Shown here piece after piece: positions 37,107 to 45,491 of a DNA stretch of 64,000 nucleotides. Within the stretch, counting starts at the first letter, position 1. Each line of letters opens with the position of its first letter. The position numbers were made by a program, and so were the translations under genes. Under the pieces are notes generated by a model. The model ran no database searches. It was given only the letters and a program-made list of their open reading frames with translations, and was not told where the DNA came from. This DNA comes from Candidatus Thorarchaeota archaeon (GTDB taxonomy: Archaea > Asgardarchaeota > Thorarchaeia > Thorarchaeales > Thorarchaeaceae), in the NCBI GenBank assembly GCA_021498125.1, contig JAIZWL010000009.1, forward strand, positions 37,275 through 101,274. The letters run 5' to 3'.

Positions 37107-38675
37107 ATGCGTTCACTGGACGAACAAGATCTCTTTCGGGAAAAGTTACAACGTGAACTTAATTCATTACGGACTTTACCTGAGAGAAACAAGCTTGGAC
37201 AGCACGCAACCCCCCTTGGTTTGGCTCTTGAAATATTACATTACGCCCGTCTGCTTACTTCTGACCTCCCTCAAATTAGATTTCTCGATCCCGCCTTTGG
37301 GATTGGAACATTTTATCATGCACTGCTTTCCGAATTTCCTCGAGATCGTATCCACTCTGCTATTGGATTTGAAATTGACAGGTCATTTGTGCAGGCTGCC
37401 GAGGAATTATGGAGTGGGTTTCCTATTGATATCAGATTAGCAGACTTTACCGCCATTGAACCTAATTTTGAGTCATCCGAGTTGCCTAATCTCATAATCT
37501 GTAATCCTCCGTATGTTAGACATCACCACCTAGATCGATTAACAAAAGAGCGTCTTCAAAACGAGGCCATGGTTCGGACCCGAATCGTTCCAAACGGTCT
37601 TTCAGGGCTTTATGTTTATTTTATTCTATTAGCACACTCTTGGATGTCAAAAGGGGCTATCTCTGGTTGGCTAATTCCTAGCGAGTTCATGGATGTGGGG
37701 TATGGAAGATATCTCCGTACATATCTCCTTGATCGAGTCACTCTTCTACGGATTCATAGATTTCGTCCTGAAGATGTACAATTTGGGGATGCAACCGTTT
37801 CATCTTCAATTATCTGGTTCAAGAATGAACCACCCCCTTCCAATCATATTGTCAAATTCAGTTATGGCGGATCTTTGCTAAATCCAGAATCGATTAAGAG
37901 CGTGGAAGCTTCGCTACTGAAGCGTGAAACCAAATGGATTAAGTTTTTTGACGAGTCACAGTTTATTCCGCCCAAGTTCACACTGGACCATCTCTTTATG
38001 ATTAAACGTGGAATTGCAACTGGTGCCAACTCTTTTTTCATTATGACATCTGAAAGAGCAGAAGAGTTAGGACTTGCTTCAGAATTTCTGTTTCCCATTC
38101 TTCCAAGTCCTCGTGGTCTGGACGCTGATGTGGTATATGCAGATGAGCATGGCATGCCGTTACTTGATCCACAGTATGTATTGTTGTCATGTGATTTACC
38201 CGAAGAGCGCATTCAGGTTGAATATCCCGAGCTGTGGAGTTATCTCGAGGAGGGAATTAGACAAGGTGTTCATAAACGGTATTTATGTAGAAATCGAAAT
38301 CCGTGGTACTCTCAAGAATTGAGGCAACCCGCCCCTCTCCTCTGTTCGTATATGGGTCGTAGTACTGATAAAACGTCGTCGCCTTTTAGATTCATACTAA
38401 ACCTTTCCTCTGCTATTGTTACGAATACATATTTGATGATGTATCCCAATCAGAATCTACATCTTCTTATCACGAAAAATCCAAAATTACTTTTAGATAT
38501 CTGGTCCGCATTGCGTGCTATACCGTCTAATCTTTTGATACGTGAAGGACGCGTATATGGTGGTGGGCTTCATAAAATCGAGCCAAAGGAACTGGGCCGT
38601 GTACCCGCAGACACCCTTTTTGACACAGTCTTGGATCTAAGCAAGACACTGGTTTTTCAGACTCAGTTAGAATGA
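37107..38675 (+). CDS. N6-adenine DNA methyltransferase of the XamI-like system
   Basis: About 522 residues. SAM motif I is FLDPAFGIGTF near residue 58, and the catalytic motif IV is NPPYVRH near residue 135, diagnostic of an adenine-N6 methyltransferase of the gamma (TaqI/Eco57I-like) order. The C-terminal half has the TaqI_C-like target-recognition region (FTLDHLFMIKRGIATGANSFF, RGLDADVVYADEHGMPLL). It protects host DNA from the endonuclease encoded just upstream. ATG 37107 is preferred over TTG 37101, which would overlap the upstream stop. Restriction and modification genes are on the same strand with the nuclease first. Confidence 0.85.
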   Translation: MRSLDEQDLFREKLQRELNSLRTLPERNKLGQHATPLGLALEILHYARLLTSDLPQIRFLDPAFGIGTFYHALLSEFPRDRIHSAIGFEIDRSFVQAAEELWSGFPIDIRLADFTAIEPNFESSELPNLIICNPPYVRHHHLDRLTKERLQNEAMVRTRIVPNGLSGLYVYFILLAHSWMSKGAISGWLIPSEFMDVGYGRYLRTYLLDRVTLLRIHRFRPEDVQFGDATVSSSIIWFKNEPPPSNHIVKFSYGGSLLNPESIKSVEASLLKRETKWIKFFDESQFIPPKFTLDHLFMIKRGIATGANSFFIMTSERAEELGLASEFLFPILPSPRGLDADVVYADEHGMPLLDPQYVLLSCDLPEERIQVEYPELWSYLEEGIRQGVHKRYLCRNRNPWYSQELRQPAPLLCSYMGRSTDKTSSPFRFILNLSSAIVTNTYLMMYPNQNLHLLITKNPKLLLDIWSALRAIPSNLLIREGRVYGGGLHKIEPKELGRVPADTLFDTVLDLSKTLVFQTQLE

Positions 38676-38915
38676 TATTTATTTTTAGGAATCATGTGAT
38701 GCATTGTTATATTTTCATCCGAGTTTCAATGCAAATCAATCTTATTTTTCTTAAATTATTGTTCAAATCTCACTGAACAGTTTGTAGATGTGAATCAACT
38801 ATGGTATCCACTTTAATGATATACAGTAATTTGCGAAACACAGATGCTTTTCTCCGGTGAATTCTCTATGTTATACGTGCATTTTGTAAGACTTATCTTA
38901 CTAGATTGATATTAT

Positions 38916-39152
38916 ATGATTATGACAATAGAGAGAAATGAAACGATCAAGTCCGTCTTGAGAACTGCTGCGGAGCGTGGTACACTGCTCAGATTCTTTG
39001 GCCCTTCAATGGTGATTCTTGCGGAAGGGAAAGTTGCTTACGTTGGTAATGGAATCGTTGCAATTAAGCGTGGATCTTCTGATGATCCCGAGGAGTTTCT
39101 TGTAATTAACAGCATCATCAAAATACAAAAGATCAAAGAACGACAGTACTAG
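38916..39152 (+). CDS. Small beta-rich hypothetical protein
   Basis: 78 residues (76 if ATG 38922 is used). The composition is balanced and the pattern is strand-rich (LLRFFGPSMVILAEGKVAYVGNGIVAIKRG), which could form a small SH3-like or Sm-like barrel after an N-terminal helix. No motif identifies a function. About 240 AT-rich bases without a gene lie upstream, with a TATTATATG patch directly before the start, so the message may be leaderless. Confidence 0.55.
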   Translation: MIMTIERNETIKSVLRTAAERGTLLRFFGPSMVILAEGKVAYVGNGIVAIKRGSSDDPEEFLVINSIIKIQKIKERQY

Positions 39153-39234
39153 GTCTTGTTATCATCTCATTTATGGGCCGCGTTAGGAACCATTATCCTG
39201 CCGTTCTATAGTGCATGCATATTTTTGTTCTCTG

Positions 39235-40134
39235 TCATCTTCCAAAGATACGCATTAGTCCTTTCTTTTCTCTCTTCTTGCTGGTCTTTTGTGGTAGGTC
39301 TTCCATGGTTGACAAGACCGTCTTGATGACCTGCCATTGGATCGTTGCGATCAAGGTGTTTCTTACACAGAGTGCCCACGGTTTCGTGTCCCTCCGACCA
39401 TAGTTGAAGACTGCCACACTCTCCTCTCCGTCTATGATAAAGACGGCTGTCTCTTCGGGCCCGGTGATCCCGTCTACTATCACGGGCTCGACAAGGACTT
39501 CTTGGACACTCTTTTTTAGTATCTCTGAGCTTGGTGCCAGCTCTCTAATTGTAAGATAATGTTTCAACTCTTCTAGATGATCTCTTGCAGCAGCCGTGAC
39601 ATATAGTTCGATCTTTACGTCATGCTGTCTTGCTTGAATGAATGCAGGGATTAATGATCTGAGAATACTTGGCTCACGCGACGTGATTCGTACATTCTTT
39701 TTTGCACGATCTATTGTTGTTCTGAGTTCCATGACAATTTGCTGTTCTCCTACTACCGTTCTGACCGCATCATAGCCACTCATAGCCATCTGTTTTTCAA
39801 GTGCACTCAATCTCTTCATTACGGACTTGCCAATCCCCTCCACACGTTCCACCAAGAATGGGATTGTTTCCCTTGGGGAATATGCTTGAAACTCGGCTGG
39901 ACTGGATCCCACAACCTTTCTGATCATCCCTTTTGCCTCAAGCCCATACAGCGCTTCGTAGACTTTGCTACGTGGTATGTGTGCGAGACTGGCCACACGA
40001 CTTGCTGTGGCCCGTCCATTTGTGACCAACGTATAATATGCTCTGGCCTCGTTCTTCTTGAGACTCAATTGCATTAGGTCAGAGATCATGTTTCGTTCCA
40101 AGAGTATCAAGTCTCTATCATCTTTATTCCTCAT
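39235..40134 (-). CDS. TrmB-family transcription regulator
   Basis: 299 residues. The N-terminal winged helix of the TrmB type is clear: LSLKKNEARAYYTLVTNGRATASRVASLAHIPRSKVYEALYGLEAKGMI. A helical dimerisation segment follows (KSVMKRLSALEKQM), then a TrmB-C-like domain (VRTVVGEQQIVMELRTTIDRAKKNVRIT) that may bind a ligand. The basic C-terminus ends KKREKKGLMRIFGR. Transcribed divergently from the ABC exporter operon at 40279, with a palindrome in between, it is the obvious candidate regulator of that operon and of itself. Confidence 0.85.
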   Translation of the reverse strand: MRNKDDRDLILLERNMISDLMQLSLKKNEARAYYTLVTNGRATASRVASLAHIPRSKVYEALYGLEAKGMIRKVVGSSPAEFQAYSPRETIPFLVERVEGIGKSVMKRLSALEKQMAMSGYDAVRTVVGEQQIVMELRTTIDRAKKNVRITSREPSILRSLIPAFIQARQHDVKIELYVTAAARDHLEELKHYLTIRELAPSSEILKKSVQEVLVEPVIVDGITGPEETAVFIIDGEESVAVFNYGRRDTKPWALCVRNTLIATIQWQVIKTVLSTMEDLPQKTSKKREKKGLMRIFGR

Positions 40135-40226
40135 TAATCTGTTGTCACTTTAGGAGTTACAGATTTTCAATCTCGTCGCTGCGCATTAAAATACCGAAGT
40201 TGCCTATTATCCTGCTAGAATTTCGC

Positions 40227-40245
40227 TGTCACACTCTTAGTGACA
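40227..40245. promoter_or_regulatory. Candidate operator between trmB-like gene and ABC operon
   Basis: TGTCAC, a 7-base spacer and GTGACA form a perfect inverted repeat 34 bases upstream of the ATPase start at 40279, next to a TATA-like ATATCATATG (40249-40258). A further TTGTCAC half-site lies at about 40143-40149, near the regulator's own start. This layout suits binding by the divergently encoded TrmB-like protein. Confidence 0.5.
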
Positions 40246-40278
40246 CCAATATCATATGGTACTGTAGTGTCTACAGGT

Positions 40279-41253
40279 ATGATGATGATTATGCTATCGC
40301 CAGTAATCGAACTGAAGAATCTCTCACATACCTATCGGAATGGGACACAGGCATTAGATGGGGTCTCTTTCACGGTGGAGAAGGGAGAGATCGTTGGGAT
40401 TCTTGGGCCAAACGGTGCAGGCAAGTCCACTCTTGTCAAGGCCATAACCGGATTACTACGTCCCACAGCGGGGTCGATTAGGATCAATGGCCTCGATGTC
40501 TTCGCCAATGCGAAACAAGTCCGTCATGTGATCGGCTTTGTGCCTCAGGAGACCGCTCTGTATGATGATCTTACTGCATATGAGACCCTTGAGTATCATG
40601 CTGCGCTCTATGGTGTTCCTCCGGGAGAGGTCGCCGAACGTATTACTGCAATGCTTGACCTTGCTGGGCTGAGGAATCGCGCACACGATCTTGTCAAGAC
40701 GTATAGTGGTGGAATGAAACGGCGTCTTGCGTTAGTGAGGGCAATGCTTCATGATTCACAGATTCTGATCTTGGATGAGATGTCTCTTGGAGTGGATGTC
40801 CAGAGCCGGAACCTGATCTGGTCGCAAGTAAAACGATTGAAGGCTGAGGGGCGAACCATAATCTTCTGTACAAACTACATGGATGAGGCTGAAGATCTTG
40901 CGGACCGGTTGGTCATTCTCGACAAGGGTCAGATAGTAGCAGAAGGTTCTCCAACAACACTCAAACGCGATTGTATTGGTGAGTATCTGATATTGATTAG
41001 TGTGGAGGATCGTTTCAGGGAAGAGGCCAATAAGGCGATACGGGACGCGGGTCATGAGATCGTGCAGATACTTGAGAGCACCGATAGTGAGACCTCTCAA
41101 ATTGCAATAAGGAGCAGTGCCGGACCTGTTGATCTGCCCTTGATAGTTGAGATGCTTAGAAAAGCAAAAATCCCCATTCTTGAGATGACTGTGAGGGCAC
41201 CATCATTGGGAGATGTCTTTCTTAATATTACTGGGACTGAGTTGAGGGATTGA
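40279..41253 (+). CDS. ABC exporter ATPase (DrrA/NatA-like)
   Basis: About 324 residues. Walker A is GPNGAGKST, the Q-loop follows in GFVPQETALYDDLTAYE, the signature is TYSGGMKRRLALVRAM, Walker B is ILILDEMSLGVD, and the H-loop position is occupied by Asn in FCTNYMDEAED, a substitution also seen in some ABC-2 ATPases. A C-terminal regulatory extension of about 80 residues is typical of DrrA. It powers the two ABC-2 permeases downstream for export of a drug, lipid or other small molecule. ATG 40279 is preferred: the frame opens at GTG 40240, but that codon lies in the presumed operator. The gene overlaps the next by a few bases. Confidence 0.85.
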   Translation: MMMIMLSPVIELKNLSHTYRNGTQALDGVSFTVEKGEIVGILGPNGAGKSTLVKAITGLLRPTAGSIRINGLDVFANAKQVRHVIGFVPQETALYDDLTAYETLEYHAALYGVPPGEVAERITAMLDLAGLRNRAHDLVKTYSGGMKRRLALVRAMLHDSQILILDEMSLGVDVQSRNLIWSQVKRLKAEGRTIIFCTNYMDEAEDLADRLVILDKGQIVAEGSPTTLKRDCIGEYLILISVEDRFREEANKAIRDAGHEIVQILESTDSETSQIAIRSSAGPVDLPLIVEMLRKAKIPILEMTVRAPSLGDVFLNITGTELRD

Positions 41254-41255
41254 TC

Positions 41256-42386
41256 ATGCTACGTGAGATCTATGCAGTTGTCCGAAAAGAATTGAAACAG
41301 GCTCGCCGGGATCCCCGATTTATCGGACCGAGCATCATTGTACCCACAGCTCTTATCCTTGTTTATGTCGCTCTCTTTCCGACTGTTGGTGGTGGCGAGT
41401 CTTTTGTTGTAGGACTTGTCGTCGATGATACTTCGGCACAGGCTGGTAACATGGCGGCCATTATTGAGAATATGACCTCGACGACAGATCACCCGTGGTT
41501 CACTGTAGAACGGTGCAATCTTGCAGAAGCAGCAAGTCGTCTTGAATCCGGGAAGTTGATAGCATATATTGAGATCCCCAAAGGATTTGGGGCGAACATT
41601 ACGGCTGGCGAAAAGGCCAGTGTGGTCTTACATATCAACAATGTAAATGATGATGTTGTCAAGAACTATGTACACCGTGTAGAGACCGCTGTTCTTCTAT
41701 TCAACCAGCATGCATACGCTCCGGACTTTGATCAATCGAATGCACGTGTGGCCATTGATGAGACCCTCTTGTTACCAATTACACCCTCTCTCCTTAGCTA
41801 TAGTGGTGTCAGTGCAATTCTCCTCTCAGTGGTTGCCTGTGCTATTGGTGGTCAGGCCATGCTTGCAGCAGCCGATATCGAGCACGGTGCGCTGTACGAG
41901 ACCTTGAACTCGCCCGCCCCCAGAATCTCCTATATCCTTGGTAGAACGATCGCCGCAATTCCTCGATCCATGATTGGGCTTGTGTTCGTGATTCCGTTCA
42001 TTGCTTTGACCTTGGGTCTTCCGTCAACTGGAGAGCCTCTGCTTCTTGTAGGAGTGATTATTCTGACCATTCTCGGTACTGCTCCTATAGGTGAGATCAT
42101 CGGTAACGCTGTAGGAAATCGCGAGCAGGCCCTTCTTCTATCTGTGATCATAACGATATTGGGATATTTTGCAGGTGGTGGTCTCGCCCCAGTCTCCCTA
42201 TTGCCGCCACCTTACCGATTCATTACTCTCTTATCGCCAATGACCTATGCACTTGACTTGTGGATCCGTTCCTTCTTTATAGGATCTCAGGGCCTGTTGA
42301 TATTTCCCGTATTTATGTTATTTTTCTGGTGGGCCTTCTTGACTGTTCTTGGGGCGGTTCTATTGAGTAGGAGGTCGATTGAATGA
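41256..42386 (+). CDS. ABC-2 type permease, first of two
   Basis: About 376 residues with the ABC-2 (DrrB/YhgE-like) layout: one N-terminal membrane helix (FIGPSIIVPTALILVYVALFP), an external domain of about 150 residues (to about 175), then five or six clustered membrane helices. KELKQARRDPRF near the N-terminus is the usual cytoplasmic entry motif. ATG 41256 has GAGGG upstream and follows the ATPase stop by 2 bases. It pairs with the next gene to form a heterodimeric channel. The stop overlaps the start of the next gene in an ATGA arrangement. Confidence 0.85.
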   Translation: MLREIYAVVRKELKQARRDPRFIGPSIIVPTALILVYVALFPTVGGGESFVVGLVVDDTSAQAGNMAAIIENMTSTTDHPWFTVERCNLAEAASRLESGKLIAYIEIPKGFGANITAGEKASVVLHINNVNDDVVKNYVHRVETAVLLFNQHAYAPDFDQSNARVAIDETLLLPITPSLLSYSGVSAILLSVVACAIGGQAMLAAADIEHGALYETLNSPAPRISYILGRTIAAIPRSMIGLVFVIPFIALTLGLPSTGEPLLLVGVIILTILGTAPIGEIIGNAVGNREQALLLSVIITILGYFAGGGLAPVSLLPPPYRFITLLSPMTYALDLWIRSFFIGSQGLLIFPVFMLFFWWAFLTVLGAVLLSRRSIE

Positions 42387-43522
42387 ATTCCCGAATGTAT
42401 GTCATCAGTGCAACTGTGCGTAAGGAACTGCGAACTCTGCGCCGTAACAAGCGAAAGCTGTTCATTGTGACTCTCTTGCCTCTACTGTACTATTCGTCCT
42501 TCTTCATCTTGATGGGCGGGATCTATTCCTCTGGGATCTCAGTCGCCCTGGTCGTTGAAGAGAGCTCGCCGGGTTACTATACAAATGGACTCATTGAGAC
42601 CCTTGAAGAACATGACTCCATTCCACCAAATCTTATGATCATCAGGACTGATGCTGAGACCGCTGACAGCTTGTTTGCTAATGGCGATGTGTTGGTCGTT
42701 GTAGTGATCCCCGACGGATTCGAGAATAGTGTGGCAAACGGATCGTCCGCTCACATTCAAGTCCGGGTCAACAACATTCACGAGGACGCCACCAAAAATC
42801 TGCGGATGCCGATCATACGTAAGGTGGACCTGTTCTATCAAAAATATCTGGGCGACGACGCATCTGTTGACTTTACTCTATCGACTACACAGGAGGTCTC
42901 TCTGCCACGGCTTGCATATATGTCTTGGACAATTGCCATCTTCTCAATCATGTTCGTGAGCATGTACATTGCAGGGTCTGCTGTGACTAACGAGTTCGAA
43001 GCGCATACGCTTGACGAGATCACTCTCTCTTCCGCTCCCGTCGATTCCATTTTTGTTGGGAAGATCCTGAGTGGTGTCATCAGCAGTTATCTGGTCGTTC
43101 CGGTGCTCTTGCTCTTAGGTCTCGTGGGCTTCGGTGTCTGGCCACAGGGCGATCTACTGATCTTCCTCTTGCTGACCCTCCCACTAGGTCTGCTCAGCGC
43201 GTCCATTGGTGCACTCCTTGGTTCTTTGTTCAAGAACTCAGTGTATCTTGTCCCCTTGACCGCCATGTTATCTCTCTGCTATTGGATCCTCTGTGGAGGT
43301 ATTGCCCCCTTGCTAATAGTAGGAATCGGGTCTGAGCCTGTAAATCTCTTTACGCCATTTTTCAATGTGTACCGCTCGCTTGTGGCGATCTTCATTAACG
43401 GTACAAGTCTGACCCTTGTGTGGGACCTCGCTGTGATCTGGGTCTTCGCACTGGTCTTGCTCGGGCCTCTATTATGGTTGGCTCAACGGACATTTACAAC
43501 CATGCATCTCTTGAAACGTTGA
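42383..43522 (+). CDS. ABC-2 type permease, second of two
   Basis: 379 residues, related in layout to the preceding permease: entry motif RKELRTLRRNKRKL, a first membrane helix (LFIVTLLPLLYYSSFFILMGG), an external domain with sequons, then a cluster of membrane helices (MSWTIAIFSIMFVSMYIAGSA to LVLLGPLLWLA). It forms the transmembrane pore with its neighbour. Start is the ATG of an ATGA overlap. Followed by a bidirectional terminator. Confidence 0.85.
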   Translation: MNSRMYVISATVRKELRTLRRNKRKLFIVTLLPLLYYSSFFILMGGIYSSGISVALVVEESSPGYYTNGLIETLEEHDSIPPNLMIIRTDAETADSLFANGDVLVVVVIPDGFENSVANGSSAHIQVRVNNIHEDATKNLRMPIIRKVDLFYQKYLGDDASVDFTLSTTQEVSLPRLAYMSWTIAIFSIMFVSMYIAGSAVTNEFEAHTLDEITLSSAPVDSIFVGKILSGVISSYLVVPVLLLLGLVGFGVWPQGDLLIFLLLTLPLGLLSASIGALLGSLFKNSVYLVPLTAMLSLCYWILCGGIAPLLIVGIGSEPVNLFTPFFNVYRSLVAIFINGTSLTLVWDLAVIWVFALVLLGPLLWLAQRTFTTMHLLKR

Positions 43523-43551
43523 GTTACCGTCTTCTACACGAGTAAAAAAAT

Positions 43552-43582
43552 AGGGCCTTTGATGAGGCCCTCTCACTTTTTT
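43552..43582. terminator. Bidirectional terminator
   Basis: AGGGCCT, a 6-base loop and AGGCCCT form a 7-bp stem with CTCACTTTTTT on the right and, on the minus strand, ATTTTTTT after it. It ends the ABC-2 operon on the plus strand and the small Cys protein gene on the minus strand. Confidence 0.8.
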
Positions 43583-43594
43583 CCATGGATCACA

Positions 43595-43795
43595 CTATGT
43601 CTTGAAACTCAGGCCGTATTTGATGGAGCACATTCCATCCTTGATCACCGAACGGATGAACTGGGTGCTCATGGCCGCCATCTGTTTTGCAAATTGCGGA
43701 AGATGTGCTGTTGTTGCAAGTAGATCTTCGGCCGTTATCCAGAGTTCACATTCCTCTCTTAGACACTCCTGTCTTGAAAATGGGCAAATTGTCAT
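43595..43795 (-). CDS. Small cysteine-motif protein (66 aa)
   Basis: 66 residues starting with MTICPFSRQECLREECELW. The C-P-x5-C-x3-C-x-L-W pattern at the N-terminus looks like a small metal- or Fe-S-binding site, a pattern I associate with short archaeal proteins of unknown function. The remaining residues form helices. A GGGAGTAAT ribosome binding site directly precedes the ATG, and a terminator lies 13 bases after the stop, which together support a real gene. Function unknown. Confidence 0.65.
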   Translation of the reverse strand: MTICPFSRQECLREECELWITAEDLLATTAHLPQFAKQMAAMSTQFIRSVIKDGMCSIKYGLSFKT

Positions 43796-43935
43796 ATTAC
43801 TCCCTGCGTTTGCATAGGATTGTCCGTTTATGAACTTTGGTCTGTACTCCGTTAGTCACGTGCTACCGTTTCAACACACCTGCTCTCTCTGTGCCGTCGA
43901 TCGTCGAACTTTTTCTCGATGACACTTCAGAAATC

Positions 43936-43985
43936 CTTATATATATCACATGTGATATCACGTGTGATATCAGATATGATATGAC
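43936..43985 (+). promoter_or_regulatory. TATA box with tandem overlapping operator palindromes
   Basis: TTATATATATC at 43937-43947 is the probable TATA box. It runs into the perfect palindrome ATATCACATGTGATAT (43943-43958). A second inverted repeat, GATATCAC-GT-GTGATATC (43954-43971), overlaps the first, and a degenerate third copy (GATATCAGATATGATAT) follows. Such stacked sites suit cooperative binding by the PadR protein encoded next, giving autoregulation of the regulator-exporter operon. Confidence 0.75.
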
Positions 43986-44038
43986 CGCTTGTTCGTGGTC
44001 AGAACAGAACAAAAACGAATCCCAAGGAGAAAGATCGA

Positions 44039-44797
44039 TTGTTCCCACAGATGCCGGAAATGCTCAAACAAGTCATTCAGACCTTTCGTGAGAAGGGTGC
44101 TCTGAGTCCTGACACCGCAATGACGCTTGAAGAACTTGGACTTCCAAAGACGTTCAAGATGCGGCTGACCGGTGTGTTCTCAGAGTTTCTTCCTATTGTA
44201 GAAGTCAATGAGAAATACTATCTCTCTGAAGAACTGGTGGCCTCTATAGAGGAACGTTTCAAATCTGGATGGATGCGTCATACGGCAACTGTCCCGAAGG
44301 GATTTCTGCGTCTACGATCGATCAGGCTTCTTATGGAAAAGCCGATGTCCGGGTCAGAGATCGCTGATGCGATCGAGGCTGAGACCGGTGGTCGGTGGAG
44401 GCCTAAACCTGGAAGCATCTATCCTCTGCTGGCGCGTCTGAAGAAGAACGGCATCATTGAGGAGACTCTCCATGGGCAGAAAGGGATGAAGCGGTATCGG
44501 CTCACGAAAAAGGGTCTTGATCTCATAGAGCAGGAGAAGGGTCTCCTAGAACAGATGCAAGGTCGTCTGTCCAGTGGGATGATCCCGCCATTCTTTCTCT
44601 TTGGCATGGGCCGGGATGATCCGATCCTTCAGGCAGGATTTCGAATCTTGCAAGGTCTACGTGGACTGGGCCCGCTCATGGGCCAAGATGCCTCGACAGA
44701 TGTGAAGAAGAAGGTAGTCCGGATTCTGAATACCGCCGCGAAGAAGATTGAGGCACTCGCCTCTGAGCTTGAACACGAACGAGAGTCATCAGACTGA
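44039..44797 (+). CDS. PadR-family transcription regulator
   Basis: 252 residues. The PadR winged helix lies in the middle (residues 88-165): RLRSIRLLMEKPMSGSEIADAIEAETGGRWRPKPGSIYPLLARLKKNGIIEETLHGQKGMKRYRLTKKG holds the typical PGSIYPLLxxL recognition helix and YxLTxKG wing. About 85 extra N-terminal residues and a C-terminal helical dimerisation part make it longer than usual PadR proteins (110-180 aa). The TTG start at 44039 has AAGGAG 9 bases upstream; ATG 44051 has none. It probably represses its own operon through the palindromes upstream. The next gene's ribosome binding site overlaps its stop codon. Confidence 0.85.
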   Translation: MFPQMPEMLKQVIQTFREKGALSPDTAMTLEELGLPKTFKMRLTGVFSEFLPIVEVNEKYYLSEELVASIEERFKSGWMRHTATVPKGFLRLRSIRLLMEKPMSGSEIADAIEAETGGRWRPKPGSIYPLLARLKKNGIIEETLHGQKGMKRYRLTKKGLDLIEQEKGLLEQMQGRLSSGMIPPFFLFGMGRDDPILQAGFRILQGLRGLGPLMGQDASTDVKKKVVRILNTAAKKIEALASELEHERESSD

Positions 44798-44807
44798 GGT
44801 GCCGATA

Positions 44808-45491
44808 ATGAGCACAGTATTAGAAGTAGAACAAATAACCAAGACATACATGCTGGGAAAAGTGCCTGTTGAGGCACTACGAGGTGTCAGTTTCTCAGTA
44901 CAGCAAGGAGAGTATATCTCCATCCTTGGTCCCTCTGGAAGCGGAAAGTCCACCCTCTTGAACATGATCGGGGCATTGGATAGGCCAACTTCCGGACGCC
45001 TGGTGATCACAGGAAAGGACACAAGCACTGCCGATGACAATCTCCTTGCCGACCTACGACAGAACGTTGGCTTTGTGTTCCAGTTCTTTAATCTCATTCC
45101 ACGACTGGATGCCATTGGTAACGTAGAACTTCCTCTGGCGATCGCAGGTGTCGGTAGGAAGGAGCGGAGAGAACGCGCAGTCAAGATGTTGGAGAATGTC
45201 GGTCTCACGGATCGCATGCATCATCGACCTGCTGAACTGAGTGGTGGCGAGCGGCAGCGCGTTGCAGTTGCCCGTGCCCTCGTCAACAATCCACAGTTCA
45301 TTCTGATGGATGAACCGACCGGGAATCTCGACTCGAAGACCGCTCTGGAGATCATGACTCTGGTCAGAGAATTGAATGAGCAGTTCGGGGTGACCGTGAT
45401 CGTTGTGACACATGACCAAGAGATCGGTCGGCAGGCCAGTCGAATTCTACGAATGCGTGACGGCCTAATCATTGCGGAGGAGGCCAACTAA
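44808..45491 (+). CDS. ABC transporter ATPase, LolD/MacB-like
   Basis: 227 residues, single nucleotide-binding domain. Walker A is GPSGSGKST, the Q-loop is in GFVFQFFNLIPRLDAIGNVELPL, the signature is LSGGERQRVAVARAL, Walker B is FILMDEPTGNLD and the switch His is in VVTHDQEIG. This is the LolD/MacB/FtsE group that works with FtsX-like permeases in mechanotransmission rather than bulk transport. ATG 44808 follows a GAGGTG ribosome binding site that overlaps the padR stop; the frame opens earlier at 44748. It partners the permease that follows directly. Confidence 0.9.
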   Translation: MSTVLEVEQITKTYMLGKVPVEALRGVSFSVQQGEYISILGPSGSGKSTLLNMIGALDRPTSGRLVITGKDTSTADDNLLADLRQNVGFVFQFFNLIPRLDAIGNVELPLAIAGVGRKERRERAVKMLENVGLTDRMHHRPAELSGGERQRVAVARALVNNPQFILMDEPTGNLDSKTALEIMTLVRELNEQFGVTVIVVTHDQEIGRQASRILRMRDGLIIAEEAN

